64,000 nt of DNA from Bacillus sp. EAC (GTDB taxonomy: Bacteria; Bacillota; Bacilli; Bacillales; Bacillaceae_G). A model generated the notes under the pieces. That model ran no database searches, was not told where the DNA came from, and was given only the letters and a program-made list of their open reading frames with translations. The position numbers and the translations under genes are program-made. Shown in pieces: positions 1 to 9,390 of the stretch. Numbering within the stretch: position 1 is the stretch's first letter; each line of letters begins with the position of its first letter. The stretch is from positions 148,177 through 212,176 of the forward strand of contig NZ_NCSY01000014.1 in NCBI RefSeq assembly GCF_002156875.1. Direction: 5' to 3'.

Positions 1-1
1 C

Positions 2-289
2 ACTAGTCTGGCGCTTGTCGGAGCTTATGTACTGGCAGGTGAACTCAAAGCTACTTATGGTGATTACACCAAGTCTTTTGTTTCCTATGAACAAGAGATG
101 AGAAATTTTGTTGAGAAAAATCAAAAAATAGGACTATTAACTGCTGGAGGTATGATTGAAAAATCAAACTTCAAAATTTTACTGCGCAATTTAATGATAA
201 GATTCCCCATCATTATGAGCGTAATGTTTAAGATGATTACGAAAATGATAGCTAAAGCTGCCAATGAGATTGAACTAAAAGATTATTAA
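2..289 (+). CDS. FAD-dependent monooxygenase, C-terminal part
   Basis: The reading frame is open from the left edge of the window to the TAA at 287-289, so only the last 95 codons of the gene are present. The residues read TSLALVGAYVLAGEL, then DYTKSFVSYEQEMRNFVEKN. This matches the end of flavoprotein monooxygenases of the TetX/UbiH type, where the last FAD-contacting motif (GxGTSLA) precedes a long helix with the YExxMRP-like signature. The tail is rich in Met, Ile and Lys. The substrate cannot be told from this part. The N-terminal Rossmann motif lies outside the window. An ATG at 98 is internal and not a real start. Confidence 0.75.
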   Translation, partial: TSLALVGAYVLAGELKATYGDYTKSFVSYEQEMRNFVEKNQKIGLLTAGGMIEKSNFKILLRNLMIRFPIIMSVMFKMITKMIAKAANEIELKDY

Positions 290-459
290 TCTAATAGGTT
301 TGAGTTCGTGGAGAAATTCTCTGTTATAAAGTTATTCTATGTGAAATATATTTTAGTTTATTTCTAAAGTTGAATATGACAACTATTCTTGGAGACGAAA
401 TACTATGGCTTAGAAGAAGGTAATTCGCTTGAAATATAAAATGAATAAATATAAACTTA

Positions 460-551
460 TTCAACTAACGCATGCGTTAGTTGAAGATCGTGAGCCACAG
501 ATGTGGTTCATTTTTTATTGAAGTAACTAGCAGGTTTGTTGAATAAGAGAA
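460..551 (+). repeat. Dispersed palindrome-hairpin element, copy 1 (best copy)
   Basis: A perfect 26-bp palindrome (arms TTCAACTAACGCA / TGCGTTAGTTGAA, 460-485) is followed by a hairpin GAGCCACA-ga-TGTGGTTC (492-509) with a T-run, and then by the tail ATTGAAGTAACTAGCAGG and TTGTTGAATAAG. It lies 170 bp after the monooxygenase stop. This is the reference copy of a family seen about eleven times before 16 kb. The hairpin plus T-run would act as an intrinsic terminator. The rest of the 290-731 gap is A+T-rich and shows nothing else I can name. Confidence 0.85.
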
Positions 552-731
552 AACTAATTTGTCCATTAATTAGTTAACTAGAATTAATTATTGATTATTT
601 GAATTAAATAATTTTACAATACAAAACATAAGCTAACATAACATATTATCTATTATTAAATTACATGTTTCTTTACATAAAAATATATTCATTATGATAT
701 TCTGCGAATTAAAAAAGAGAGGAGTTTGCAA

Positions 732-1379
732 TTGCGGGAATCTCAATTTTCAGATAACCACCATTTTAAAGTTCCACGGGGAGCATTCTTATTTACAGTA
801 CTAATCATTGGTACGCTACTTAGTATTATTTCGGAAAAATTAACACTAGGTCCCAGTTGGACAATAGTTACTGTCGTAATCATTCTACTTGTACCAATGG
901 TAATAAGTATAGTTCGCGGACATCATGGATGGACCCGTATTTTGTCCATTGGTATAATTGGAGTAATAACGATAGGCTTAGTCAGCAGTGTGTCATTTTT
1001 GATTTATGCATTGTTCCACCATACTGCTAGTGCAGCGAGTTTATTCCGGAGTGCAGGGTTGCTTTGGATTATCAATATTGGGGTTTTTGCAGTATGGTAT
1101 TGGGAAATAGACGCAGGAGGTCCATTAAAGAGACATAGTGGAAAAAGTGAACCAATCGATTTTTTATTTCCTCAAATGACCTTCGAAATCCCTGGATGGG
1201 AAAAATGGACGCCGTCATTCTTTGATTATTTATATCTTGCTTTCAATACAAATACAGCATTCAGTCCAACCGATACGATGGTTATTTCCAAAAGGGCTAA
1301 GATTTTTATGATGATTCAATCATCTATCTCACTTCTAATAGTAGCTGTTTTAGCTGCACGGGCAATAAATATAGCCTGA
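732..1379 (+). CDS. Multi-pass membrane protein, possibly DUF1345-like
   Basis: The protein has about 215 residues with five or six hydrophobic segments (roughly residues 18-36, 40-58, 70-95, 108-120 and 188-213). A soluble-looking stretch holds WYWEIDAGGP and DFLFPQ. It ends with DYLYLAFNTNTAFSPTDT and a final helix SKRAKIFMMIQSSISLLIVA. The FSPTDT plus terminal helix resembles predicted membrane proteins of the DUF1345 group and, loosely, a pore-loop plus helix. A TTG at 726 sits only 1 nt after the GAGAGGAG site, so the TTG at 732 (7 nt spacing) is preferred. Copy 2 of the dispersed element starts 30 bp after the stop. Function unknown. Confidence 0.7.
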   Translation: MRESQFSDNHHFKVPRGAFLFTVLIIGTLLSIISEKLTLGPSWTIVTVVIILLVPMVISIVRGHHGWTRILSIGIIGVITIGLVSSVSFLIYALFHHTASAASLFRSAGLLWIINIGVFAVWYWEIDAGGPLKRHSGKSEPIDFLFPQMTFEIPGWEKWTPSFFDYLYLAFNTNTAFSPTDTMVISKRAKIFMMIQSSISLLIVAVLAARAINIA

Positions 1380-1408
1380 TACAACAATTTTCCTTACTTT
1401 GGCAATTT

Positions 1409-1480
1409 TGTAACAAACGCATTCGTTAGTTCAATAACGATTTTTAGAGTCGATTTCAAAAAAGGAAGTCGGCTTTTTTG
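1409..1480 (+). repeat. Dispersed palindrome-hairpin element, copy 2
   Basis: The left part reads AACAAACGCATTCGTTAGTT, a degenerate form of the palindrome in copy 1. It is followed by a hairpin AGTCGATTT / AAGTCGGCT that pairs with G-U pairs and ends in a six-T run. The stem sequence is unrelated to that of copy 1 although the layout is the same. It lies about 30 bp after the membrane-protein stop and probably terminates that transcript. Confidence 0.7.
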
Positions 1481-1627
1481 ATTTAACTAAACAAAAAGCT
1501 ATCAAAAGTTATCCAATTTCAGGCGAGCTTTAGTGTGAATATACTGATGGTTAAGATGATAAAATAGAAGGTTGTTCACACAAATCTCAATTATATAGAT
1601 TGTAATAAAATAAATCGGATCAAGTGT

Positions 1628-2536
1628 TTAACTTAAATGACAATGCAATTCAGTTTTAAGAAATTTGATTAGATGTTCCTCAATTTTAGAAGTTTGTTTT
1701 TTCTTTGGCCGGATTAACCCGAGAGCAACATTTATTGGTTCATAATCAGTTATATCTACTTCAGCAATTTTGCCTTCTAATAGATAAGTATTATTTTTCA
1801 TAGCAAAATCTGGAGCAAAGCCTATACTAAAACCACTTGAGATTATTCTTGTTAGTTCGCTAATGTTGTTTGATGAAAATAAAATATTCAATATTCCAAA
1901 TGTAAGTTGAAAATTATTAATAAAATACTTTGTATAATCACCGTTATATAGGACTACCGATTGTTTAAGGATTTCGTTAGTAGTTATCGTTTTCGTATTG
2001 GCAAAAGGTGAGTCACTACTTACATAGACTTTCATTTTTCCTTCAAGGATTACATCGATATCTAAATCCACATAATTTTTTATATTTTCTCCATAGATGC
2101 AAATAACTCCAATATCTGCTAAATTCTTTTGAACAATTTCAAGGGTATGCTCTGTTGCATTTTCTTCAACTTCGAAATTTGAATTCGAATGTAGTTTTTT
2201 AAATTCCCTTAAAGGTTTTAATAAATAAGTTATTAAAGTTGGAATTGTAGATACTCGTAGTTTATTTGAATGAATATCTGCACTTTTGCGAGCTCTCTCA
2301 ACTAATTCTTCATATTTCAGCAATACTTCAATTGATTTTTTAACAATTTCTGATCCAACTTCTGTTAAAGTAACCCCAAAACGAGAACGTTTGAATATTT
2401 TGACCTTTAGCTCTTCTTCTATTTGTGTAATAGTCTGGCTAACTCCTGATTGACTTAAATGAAGATTTTTACCAGCAGTGGAAACAGAACCTGTTTTAGC
2501 AACTTCAACAAGTATCTCTAATTTTTGTATGCGCAT
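1628..2536 (-). CDS. LysR-family transcriptional regulator
   Basis: The 302-residue protein begins MRIQKLEILVEVAKTGSVST and carries the LysR winged helix-turn-helix at residues 1-60, including the recognition-helix region NLHLSQSGVSQTI. A co-inducer-binding domain follows at about residues 90-295 (IPTLITYLLKPL start). Length and order are standard for LysR regulators. A ribosome binding site AAGGTGG lies just upstream of the ATG. No divergently paired enzyme is adjacent, so the target is unknown. It could be a stand-alone regulator or have lost its partner. Confidence 0.9.
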   Translation of the reverse strand: MRIQKLEILVEVAKTGSVSTAGKNLHLSQSGVSQTITQIEEELKVKIFKRSRFGVTLTEVGSEIVKKSIEVLLKYEELVERARKSADIHSNKLRVSTIPTLITYLLKPLREFKKLHSNSNFEVEENATEHTLEIVQKNLADIGVICIYGENIKNYVDLDIDVILEGKMKVYVSSDSPFANTKTITTNEILKQSVVLYNGDYTKYFINNFQLTFGILNILFSSNNISELTRIISSGFSIGFAPDFAMKNNTYLLEGKIAEVDITDYEPINVALGLIRPKKKQTSKIEEHLIKFLKTELHCHLS

Positions 2537-3004
2537 ATTATATCCACCTTTTTACTTAAATCTCAAAGAATTAAAGTATACAAGTTTATGGTATTAACTT
2601 TATTTTAACTTAAGCCTTTATTATCAGTAAATTGGGGGAATTATTTACTAGATCATGTGTTTTTTTTGAGAGATAGTTTACAAAACTACAAGATTCTTAT
2701 CAAATTTATAGTGAAATGTTAAATAATATCGTGAAAATAAGAAGTAAACTGAAAATGAATAGAAAAAATGATTTAAAGACTTGGGGGAATTAGCCAGTAA
2801 GAGATGGATGGTTGACAATTTGATTTGACAGGGGAAAGTCCAAAATTAGACCTATTTCTTATTGAACTAACGTATGTGTGTCTGGTAATGAAAAAGGAAC
2901 TTATCAGTTGTATTACGGAATGGTTAATTTTGTGATAAAAGCTTCAAGTTTTTCACCACACATGGTAGAATTTTGACATTCTCAGTTTTGGGAGAGTGGT
3001 TAGA
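2537..3004. other. Intergenic region with a decayed element copy
   Basis: This gap holds the promoter side of the leftward LysR gene and a decayed copy of the dispersed element at about 2860-2905 (ATTGAACTAACGTATGTGTG), without a convincing hairpin. No open frame or other structure could be supported. Confidence 0.5.
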
Positions 3005-3592
3005 TTGAATAATTTTCAAGGGAATTCACGTGTAACGTCAAGAGCGAAAAGAAAAAAAACTAAAATTATTTTATACGGATCAATTGTAATCGTACTAATA
3101 CTTATTGCATTTGTGTCGTTTTCGATTTATTCGTCGGGAGATAACAAGGCTGCATCCGAAAAAAGTGTTCATGCCTCAGTTGCGAAAAAAAGTTCAACAA
3201 TCAATGAATCAAATGAAGGGTCGTCGTCCCAAAATCAAACTCAAAATGATCAAACGAATAGTGATACAGCATCAGCTGGTAATTCATCCTCATCTGATAG
3301 CTCGGAGTCAAGTTCAACAATTGCTCCGGAAACACCTGCACAAACGGGGTTGGAACATATTACAAGCTATGATTCAAGTTCTCAAGATTGGCAGGAGATG
3401 CTGCAAACAATTTCTTCTGCAACTGGAATAGATCAAAGTAATATGACTGTATGGTATTTGGGGAGCGATAAAAGCAACCCAGGCGGCTCAGTCGGGACTG
3501 TTTCAGCAAAAGCAAAAGACTCGCAAAAATATCGTGTGTATCTCCAATGGAATGGCTCAGGTTATATAGCAACAAAAGTTGAACCTGCCTAA
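3005..3592 (+). CDS. YrrS-like DUF1510 membrane-anchored protein
   Basis: About 195 residues. The N-terminus is basic (SRAKRKKTKI) and is followed by one membrane helix (IILYGSIVIVLILIAFVSFS). Then comes a low-complexity Ser/Asn/Gln/Thr linker (residues ~50-110) and a conserved C-terminal domain with WQEMLQTISSATG, GTVSAKAKDSQKYRVYLQW and GYIATKVEP. This is the layout of B. subtilis YrrS (DUF1510), where yrrS lies next to a penicillin-binding protein gene. Here no such gene is adjacent. TTG 3005 is chosen because GGGAG (2990-2994) is about 10 nt upstream. The GTG at 2996 overlaps that site. Confidence 0.85.
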   Translation: MNNFQGNSRVTSRAKRKKTKIILYGSIVIVLILIAFVSFSIYSSGDNKAASEKSVHASVAKKSSTINESNEGSSSQNQTQNDQTNSDTASAGNSSSSDSSESSSTIAPETPAQTGLEHITSYDSSSQDWQEMLQTISSATGIDQSNMTVWYLGSDKSNPGGSVGTVSAKAKDSQKYRVYLQWNGSGYIATKVEPA

Positions 3593-3631
3593 TAAAAAGG
3601 TAAATAGGATGATACTAAAGTACATCATCAG

Positions 3632-3660
3632 GCTGTCGAGAAATAATCGACAGCTTATTT
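3632..3660 (+). terminator. Intrinsic terminator after the YrrS-like gene
   Basis: Perfect stem GCTGTCGA / TCGACAGC with a 7-nt loop, followed by TTATTTTT. Confidence 0.85.
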
Positions 3661-3774
3661 TTAGTCGATTATTCATTAAGTCGATCTTTTTTATTGGGCT
3701 AAAGGGCAGGAAAGTTTAAGTATATTTCTACACAAAATTAACTATATACCCAGAAAACTTCTGAATAAAATAAG

Positions 3775-3813
3775 ATAAAAAAAATGCATTAATCAATAAA
3801 CGGATTAATGCAT
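3775..3813 (-). terminator. Intrinsic terminator of the AraC-family gene
   Basis: Perfect stem ATGCATTAATC / GATTAATGCAT (3784-3813). The A-run at 3775-3783 gives a U-run on the minus strand. It lies directly after the stop of the leftward regulator gene. Confidence 0.85.
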
Positions 3814-3816
3814 TCA

Positions 3817-4719
3817 TTATAAATATGTTGCCTTCAAGCGGTTAATATCTTCTTTTGGTGGTAAACCAAATAATCGGGAATATTCACGGCTAAATTGAGA
3901 CGGGCTCTCGTAACCTACTCGGAATGCTGCTTCAATGGCATCTGTTGACTCAGATAATAATATCCGACGCGCTTCCTGTAGCCTTAGTTGTTTTTGGAAT
4001 TGAATGGGACTCATTGCTGTCACCACTTTAAAGTGCCTATGAAGCGAAGAAACGCTCATATTTGCAATTTCCGCTAGGTCTTCAATTCGAAAAGACTGGT
4101 TATAATTAATCATGATATGGTCGACAACGTCACCTATTTGATTGGCGGAACTGCCTTCTATAGCTATTTGTCCTAGAGTTAACCCGTGCTGTCCTTGTAA
4201 AACTCTATAAATGATTTCCTTCATAATAAGTGGTGCAAGTACTGATATATCATTAGGATGATCAAGCAAACGAACTAATCTGTTTACCGTTTCCAATAGA
4301 GATAACTCTATTTGGCTTACATACATGCCTCTTTTAGCATTTTCTTTCTGGTTAATAACAAGTTGTGAATCCTGTAAAACCTGCAAAATTTGATTAGGTG
4401 TAAATTCGAGTTTGAGTGCCAAGTATGGATTTTCAGAAGAGGCTTCTGTGACTATTCCGGTAACTGGCAAATTTACAGAGGAAATCAGGTAATCGGCTGG
4501 ACCGTATACATAATGCTCTTTTGCCAATACTACCTCCTTTTTACCTTGAACGATGATACACATAGAAGGCTTGTAAACTCCATAATGTGGTCCAGTAACA
4601 TTAGAATAACGGGAGAAAAATAAAGAAGGAATTGCAGTCGCATGAGACCCATCCTGATCTGTGTGACTCTCAATGAGTTTAATGAGATCTGATTGGTGTT
4701 TATAGATTTGATCAGACAT
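3817..4719 (-). CDS. AraC-family transcriptional regulator (AraC_N type)
   Basis: 300 residues. The N-terminal half (about 20-170) fits the AraC_N domain, with YKPSMCIIVQGKKEVVL and VNLPVTGIVTEAS. The C-terminal part (about 195-295) has two helix-turn-helix units, with LAEIANMSVSSLHRHFK and AFRVGYESPSQFSREY. This is the type represented by E. coli YqhC, which controls aldehyde reductase genes. Here the divergent neighbour is an aldo/keto reductase, so an aldehyde-responsive pairing is a reasonable inference. An AAGGAGG site precedes the ATG. Confidence 0.92.
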   Translation of the reverse strand: MSDQIYKHQSDLIKLIESHTDQDGSHATAIPSLFFSRYSNVTGPHYGVYKPSMCIIVQGKKEVVLAKEHYVYGPADYLISSVNLPVTGIVTEASSENPYLALKLEFTPNQILQVLQDSQLVINQKENAKRGMYVSQIELSLLETVNRLVRLLDHPNDISVLAPLIMKEIIYRVLQGQHGLTLGQIAIEGSSANQIGDVVDHIMINYNQSFRIEDLAEIANMSVSSLHRHFKVVTAMSPIQFQKQLRLQEARRILLSESTDAIEAAFRVGYESPSQFSREYSRLFGLPPKEDINRLKATYL

Positions 4720-4908
4720 ATAATCCTCCTTTTTTCATATTTCATTCTAGTATTCATTTTAATATAGATTGCTCTGGAATATAAGTGCTTTGAGAGTATT
4801 GGGCAATCATTTGATAAGAATTGGATAACGGTAGCTTTTTCATTTATTGCATAATAAGAATACGATGAAAAATTAACCATTATACAATTTCAGAAAACAA
4901 AAATTTAA

Positions 4909-5880
<972 letters not shown>

Positions 5881-5931
5881 AGCCTAACTTCTAGATTTAT
5901 TTCTTAATACATTTATATGTTACTTTCAAAG

Positions 5932-5963
5932 ACAGCCAGTTTAAATAACTAGCTGTTTTTTCT
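5932..5963 (+). terminator. Intrinsic terminator after the aldo/keto reductase
   Basis: Stem ACAGCcAGTT / AACTaGCTGT around a 7-nt loop, followed by six T. Confidence 0.8.
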
Positions 5964-5995
5964 TATTTAGGGGGTTGAGCTGAAATCTGTTCCAT

Positions 5996-6060
5996 GTTCA
6001 ACAAATGCATGCAATAGGTGAAGAACATCTGGCTACTTCGGCAGTCTTTTTGTTTTAGGA
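5996..6060 (+). repeat. Dispersed palindrome-hairpin element, decayed copy 4
   Basis: It reads TTCAACAAATGCATGCAATA, then GTGAAGAAC. A short GGCT/AGTC hairpin follows, with five T. It keeps the order of the family (palindrome, GAAGAAC spacer, hairpin, T-run) but is heavily diverged. Confidence 0.45.
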
Positions 6061-6259
6061 AATGGCAGTTTTAGTTGAACTAGCAATTTTACTACATTTA
6101 AAGAAATGTATCATATAGAATTGAACTTTCCATGGAGTATTACGAAAAGAAGTAATGATATTCATTAACGCTATTGGTTTTAACTCCTTGTGGTCATATT
6201 GATAAAGAAGAAACGTAACAGCACCCAATTTATTATGAGTCCCAAAATTTTTTGTAATT

Positions 6260-6307
6260 AGAGGAGGTTACTATGTCCAATATGATGGAATAGTTCCTCT
6301 TTTTTTA
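6260..6307 (+). terminator. Terminator-like hairpin enclosing a six-codon frame
   Basis: AGAGGA (6260-6265) pairs with TCCTCT (6295-6300), followed by seven T. The left arm is also a good ribosome binding site (AGAGGAGG), followed by ATG TCC AAT ATG ATG GAA TAG (6273-6293). The minimal frame may be chance. I see no downstream gene that would be attenuated. Confidence 0.4.
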
Positions 6308-6349
6308 CATTATGTACGGGATTACGTAAGCAACAAACTTGGCCATTAC

Positions 6350-6477
6350 ATCTAAGTTGATCAAACGAGAGATTAATGAGTATAACAAAGATGGCTTGGT
6401 TGCTTCCTAACTGAACCGCATTAAGAAGCTAGAACGTGAATACAATGAATTAAGAGAAAAATTGAGAGTGGCTTATA
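6350..6477 (+). pseudogene. Degenerate ORF, perhaps a transposase OrfA remnant
   Basis: One frame reads KLIKREINEYNKDGLVAS, an in-frame stop, then LNRIKKLEREYNELREKLR. A basic helix, an EYNKDG turn and a heptad-like leucine segment resemble the middle of IS3-type OrfA proteins (helix-turn-helix then coiled coil). The start, end and stop-free form are all missing. The assignment is weak. It could also be a remnant of another DNA-binding protein. Confidence 0.3.
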
Positions 6478-6643
6478 TAAGAATTTATATATATATCTTA
6501 GGGAACAACGATCGCTCCTGTCTTCACCTAAGTGGACAGATGGTGGGGGATTATAGATTTTATTACATTGGTAAAAAACAAATTATTTTATTTTTTTTAC
6601 GTAACTGCTTGATAAGTTCGCTACTTAGTGTTACGATGTAATG

Positions 6644-6898
6644 GTACTAAGTAATACTGAATATATGTAACACTATATAGTTTATATAGTTAAAAAAATA
6701 TTTTAAAAAAAGAGGAACAAAATTAACTACTATGTAATACAATATACTATTACTAAGTAACACAGAATATCAGTAATGCTAGATAGCTAAAGAGCGTTCA
6801 TAGAAGAATTATCAAATAAAATCCTTAACGCATAAGCTATTCGGTATTGCTACGTTTTAGTACTAAGTGACACTAAATATCTGTATTACTAATTAGCT
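6644..6898. promoter_or_regulatory. Three evenly spaced ~40-bp repeats upstream of the padR operon
   Basis: Three related segments start with TACTAAGT at 6645, 6751 and 6861, so they are 106 and 110 bp apart. Each continues as TACTAAGTrACAC-n-GAATAT-n-GTAATaCTA-n-TAG, roughly two-fold symmetric about AATAT. An inverted TACTTAGTGTTAC lies at 6621-6633. They end about 110 bp before the PadR gene. Direct repeats at helical-turn multiples before an autoregulator gene look like operator sites, but no known PadR consensus was matched. The surrounding 6480-7009 is otherwise A+T-rich and without a gene. Confidence 0.45.
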
Positions 6899-7009
6899 CG
6901 AGAGGTGGTTTTATTAAGATACTATTGATATTTTTAACCCTCCGCTCCAAGTTACAGTTTATCTTTACTAAATAGAACGAAAATCAATTTAATTAAGGAG
7001 GTGTATGCT

Positions 7010-7333
7010 ATGGAAAATTTAACAGAAATGCTCAAAGGTTCGTTGGAGGGTTGTGTACTGGAAATCATCAGTCGAGGTGATACTTACGGCTATGAAATTA
7101 CCCGCCGCCTTAATGACCTGGGATTTACAGAGGTCGTCGAAGGTACAGTCTACACCATTTTGGTACGACTGGAAAAGAAAGAATTAGTAAATATAGAGAA
7201 AAAACGTTCTGAAATGGGCCCGCCTCGTAAGTTCTATTCATTAAACGAAGCTGGGGATGAGGAATTACAACAATTTTGGGGAAAATGGGATTTTGTATCA
7301 TCAAAAATAAATACATTAAAGGAGGAAAAATAA
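7010..7333 (+). CDS. PadR-family transcriptional regulator
   Basis: 107 residues. The PadR winged helix is clear: LKGSLEGCVLEIISRGDTYG, YEITRRL, then EGTVYTILVRLEKK and GPPRKFYSLNEAG. PadR proteins of this short type usually repress the adjacent ABC exporter genes. Here the next genes are DUF1048 and an ABC exporter, in the same direction with gaps of 0, -8 and +2 nt. The start is the ATG at 7010, which follows AAGGAGGTG. GTG 7001 lies inside that site. Confidence 0.93.
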   Translation: MENLTEMLKGSLEGCVLEIISRGDTYGYEITRRLNDLGFTEVVEGTVYTILVRLEKKELVNIEKKRSEMGPPRKFYSLNEAGDEELQQFWGKWDFVSSKINTLKEEK

Positions 7334-7684
7334 ATGTTAGACTTTCTGAAAAAAATGGTTGGAGATAAAAAAGAGTATAAGGCAATGATGGCAAGAGTGG
7401 AAAAATTTCCTGAGGATTATCAATTCGTATATAAAAAAATTCAAGGATATATGTGGAATTTTGCTGCAGGAAACGGTTTCGATATGCTGCAAATTCAATA
7501 TGAATTAATTGATTTATTTGAAGCAGGTATAGCAGATGGCAAACAAGTTTTAGAAATTACTGGCGAAGACGTTGCTTCATTCTGTGATGAATTATTGGAA
7601 AATGCAAAAACCTACACTGCTAACTGGCGTAAGAACCTAAATGAAAGTATTTTAAAAGAATTGGGAGGGAAAAAAGATGAGTAA
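7334..7684 (+). CDS. DUF1048 family protein
   Basis: 116 residues, with MLDFLKKMVGDKKEYKAMMA, YKKIQGYMWNF and DLFEAGIADGKQVLEITGED. This is the DUF1048 family (PF06304), small helical cytosolic proteins found between PadR regulators and ABC exporters. The ATG directly abuts the padR stop and the gene overlaps the ATPase gene by 8 nt, so the four genes are surely one transcript. The molecular role is unknown. A regulatory or accessory role for the exporter is inferred from context. Confidence 0.9.
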   Translation: MLDFLKKMVGDKKEYKAMMARVEKFPEDYQFVYKKIQGYMWNFAAGNGFDMLQIQYELIDLFEAGIADGKQVLEITGEDVASFCDELLENAKTYTANWRKNLNESILKELGGKKDE

Positions 7685-8435
7685 CTTTGCTGTTTCAGTA
7701 AGAGGACTTGAAAAATCCTACAAAAATGTCCCAGTATTAAAAGGTGTGGATTTTGAGGTGAAAAAAGGCAGTGTTTTCGCTTTATTAGGCTCAAATGGTG
7801 CCGGTAAAACAACAATTATTAAAATTTTAACTACTTTACTGCAAGCAGATAAGGGGGAAATAGAAGTTTGTGGTGTCAACCTTCAAACGAACCCGCAACA
7901 AGTACGTGAGAAAATCAGCCTAACCGGACAAAATGTGGCGGTAGATGATATTTTGACTGGGCGTGAAAATCTCGATCTAGTAGCAAAACTTCGCCACTTG
8001 CCTGATCGAAAAACAGCTGTTGAGGAAAGCCTACGTCGCTTTGATTTAATAGAAGCTGGTGATCGAGCTCTTGCTACGTATTCAGGCGGTATGAAACGGC
8101 GCTTGGATTTAGCAATGACAGTACTTGGGTCACCGGAACTTGTTTTTCTTGATGAACCTTCTGTGGGACTTGACCCGGAAGCACGTTTGGCTTTATGGGA
8201 TGTAATTCGTGATATGGTCAAAGCTGGTATTACCGTTTTTCTCACTACCCAATATTTAGAAGAAGCCGAACAATTAGCTGACTGCATTGCTATTTTACAT
8301 GAAGGAAAAATTCTCGTGCAAGGCACAATGGATGAACTAAAATCAATTCTGCCACCTAAAAAAGTGGAATACGTGGAAAAACAACCGACACTTGAGGAAA
8401 TTTTTCTCGCTGTTACGACAAAGAAGGGGGAATAG
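7677..8435 (+). CDS. ABC exporter ATP-binding protein (DrrA type)
   Basis: 252 residues with Walker A GSNGAGKTT (residues 38-46), signature YSGGMKRRL and Walker B VFLDEPSVGLD, ending with the short DrrA-like tail PTLEEIFLAVT. It is the ATPase of an ABC-2 type drug or lipid exporter whose permease is the next gene, 2 nt downstream. The ATG overlaps the end of the DUF1048 gene. Regulation by the PadR protein at the head of the operon is likely. The substrate is not predictable. Confidence 0.95.
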   Translation: MSNFAVSVRGLEKSYKNVPVLKGVDFEVKKGSVFALLGSNGAGKTTIIKILTTLLQADKGEIEVCGVNLQTNPQQVREKISLTGQNVAVDDILTGRENLDLVAKLRHLPDRKTAVEESLRRFDLIEAGDRALATYSGGMKRRLDLAMTVLGSPELVFLDEPSVGLDPEARLALWDVIRDMVKAGITVFLTTQYLEEAEQLADCIAILHEGKILVQGTMDELKSILPPKKVEYVEKQPTLEEIFLAVTTKKGE

Positions 8436-8437
8436 TA

Positions 8438-9202
8438 ATGAACGGAAAACATTTTTTCAGTGATACTTTTACAATGAGTAGTCGGGTGATGAAACATTCA
8501 CTCAGAAGTGTTGACACGATTATCACAACTATTCTCATGCCGATTATGCTTATGCTTGCTTTTGTCTATATTTTCGGAAGTGCCATGACTATGGATAAAG
8601 TTGATTATGTGAATTTTATCGTACCCGGTGTATTGCTTATGTGTATTGGAATGGGGATTTCCTATACAGCAGTCCGAGTAAATACAGATATGACTAAAGG
8701 AATTTTTGACAGATTCCATTCCATGCCAATCGCCAAATCATCCATAATGGGTGGGCATGTCATCTCAACATTGATTTTAAACTTATTATCAGTTGTTGCG
8801 GTAATTCTCATTTCATTTCTCATGGGATTCCGTCCTCACGCTGATTTTGTTGAATGGCTACTAGCAGGGGGAATGATCCTGCTCATCATTTTCTCTTTCA
8901 CTTGGATGGCAGTAGCATGCGGACTTATGTCAAAATCATACGAAGGTGCGAGCGTGTTCTCTTATTTACTAATGGGGCTAATGTTTGTAAGTTCATCATT
9001 TGTTCCGACAAACAATATGGGTAGCAAACTTCGCGCTTTTGCCGAAAATCAGCCGATGACACCAATTGCCGAAAGTGTGCGTTCACTTTTGGCTGGGCAG
9101 CCGGACTCTGGTGCGATTGTAACAGCAATTATATGGTTAGTAGGAATTGGAATTTTGTTTTATGTAATTTCGATGAAGGTGTATAAAAAGCGAATGAAAT
9201 AG
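8438..9202 (+). CDS. ABC-2 type exporter permease
   Basis: 254 residues with six hydrophobic segments typical of ABC-2 permeases (about 23-42, 58-75, 105-130, 138-160, 168-186 and 228-248). It carries FDRFHSMPIAKSSIMGGHV, a conserved cytoplasmic motif of the DrrB/YhgE-like group. It is the membrane partner of the upstream ATPase. A strong terminator follows, closing the four-gene operon. Confidence 0.93.
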   Translation: MNGKHFFSDTFTMSSRVMKHSLRSVDTIITTILMPIMLMLAFVYIFGSAMTMDKVDYVNFIVPGVLLMCIGMGISYTAVRVNTDMTKGIFDRFHSMPIAKSSIMGGHVISTLILNLLSVVAVILISFLMGFRPHADFVEWLLAGGMILLIIFSFTWMAVACGLMSKSYEGASVFSYLLMGLMFVSSSFVPTNNMGSKLRAFAENQPMTPIAESVRSLLAGQPDSGAIVTAIIWLVGIGILFYVISMKVYKKRMK

Positions 9203-9211
9203 AATGGCGAA

Positions 9212-9248
9212 GTACAGACTGGAATTTTCTTTCGGTCTGTACTTTTTT
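9212..9248 (+). terminator. Terminator of the padR-ABC operon
   Basis: Perfect 8-bp stem GTACAGAC / GTCTGTAC with a 15-nt loop, followed by six T. Confidence 0.9.
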
Positions 9249-9390
9249 CATTTTTAATAGAATGTTTGGATTAAGAACTTGTCTAGTTTAGATAATTTAA
9301 CACCAAATAGCATATGTAGTACGTTAATTCGAAAAGGAATATTAATAGAAAGTATCGAACCTATATATTGCTAGATAGGAGGTTATTAAA

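Noticed and set aside
3105..3575. Overlapping frames on both strands within the YrrS-like gene
   Set aside because: Low-complexity shadows of the Ser/Asn/Gln-rich linker with no ribosome binding site.
6273..6293. Six-codon leader peptide MSNMME
   Set aside because: The ribosome binding site is good, but no downstream gene lies in reach of an attenuator and the hairpin stem is only 6 bp.
7883..8497. 204-residue minus-strand frame over the ABC ATPase
   Set aside because: Antisense shadow of a clear ABC gene, with Ser- and Arg-rich composition and no family features.
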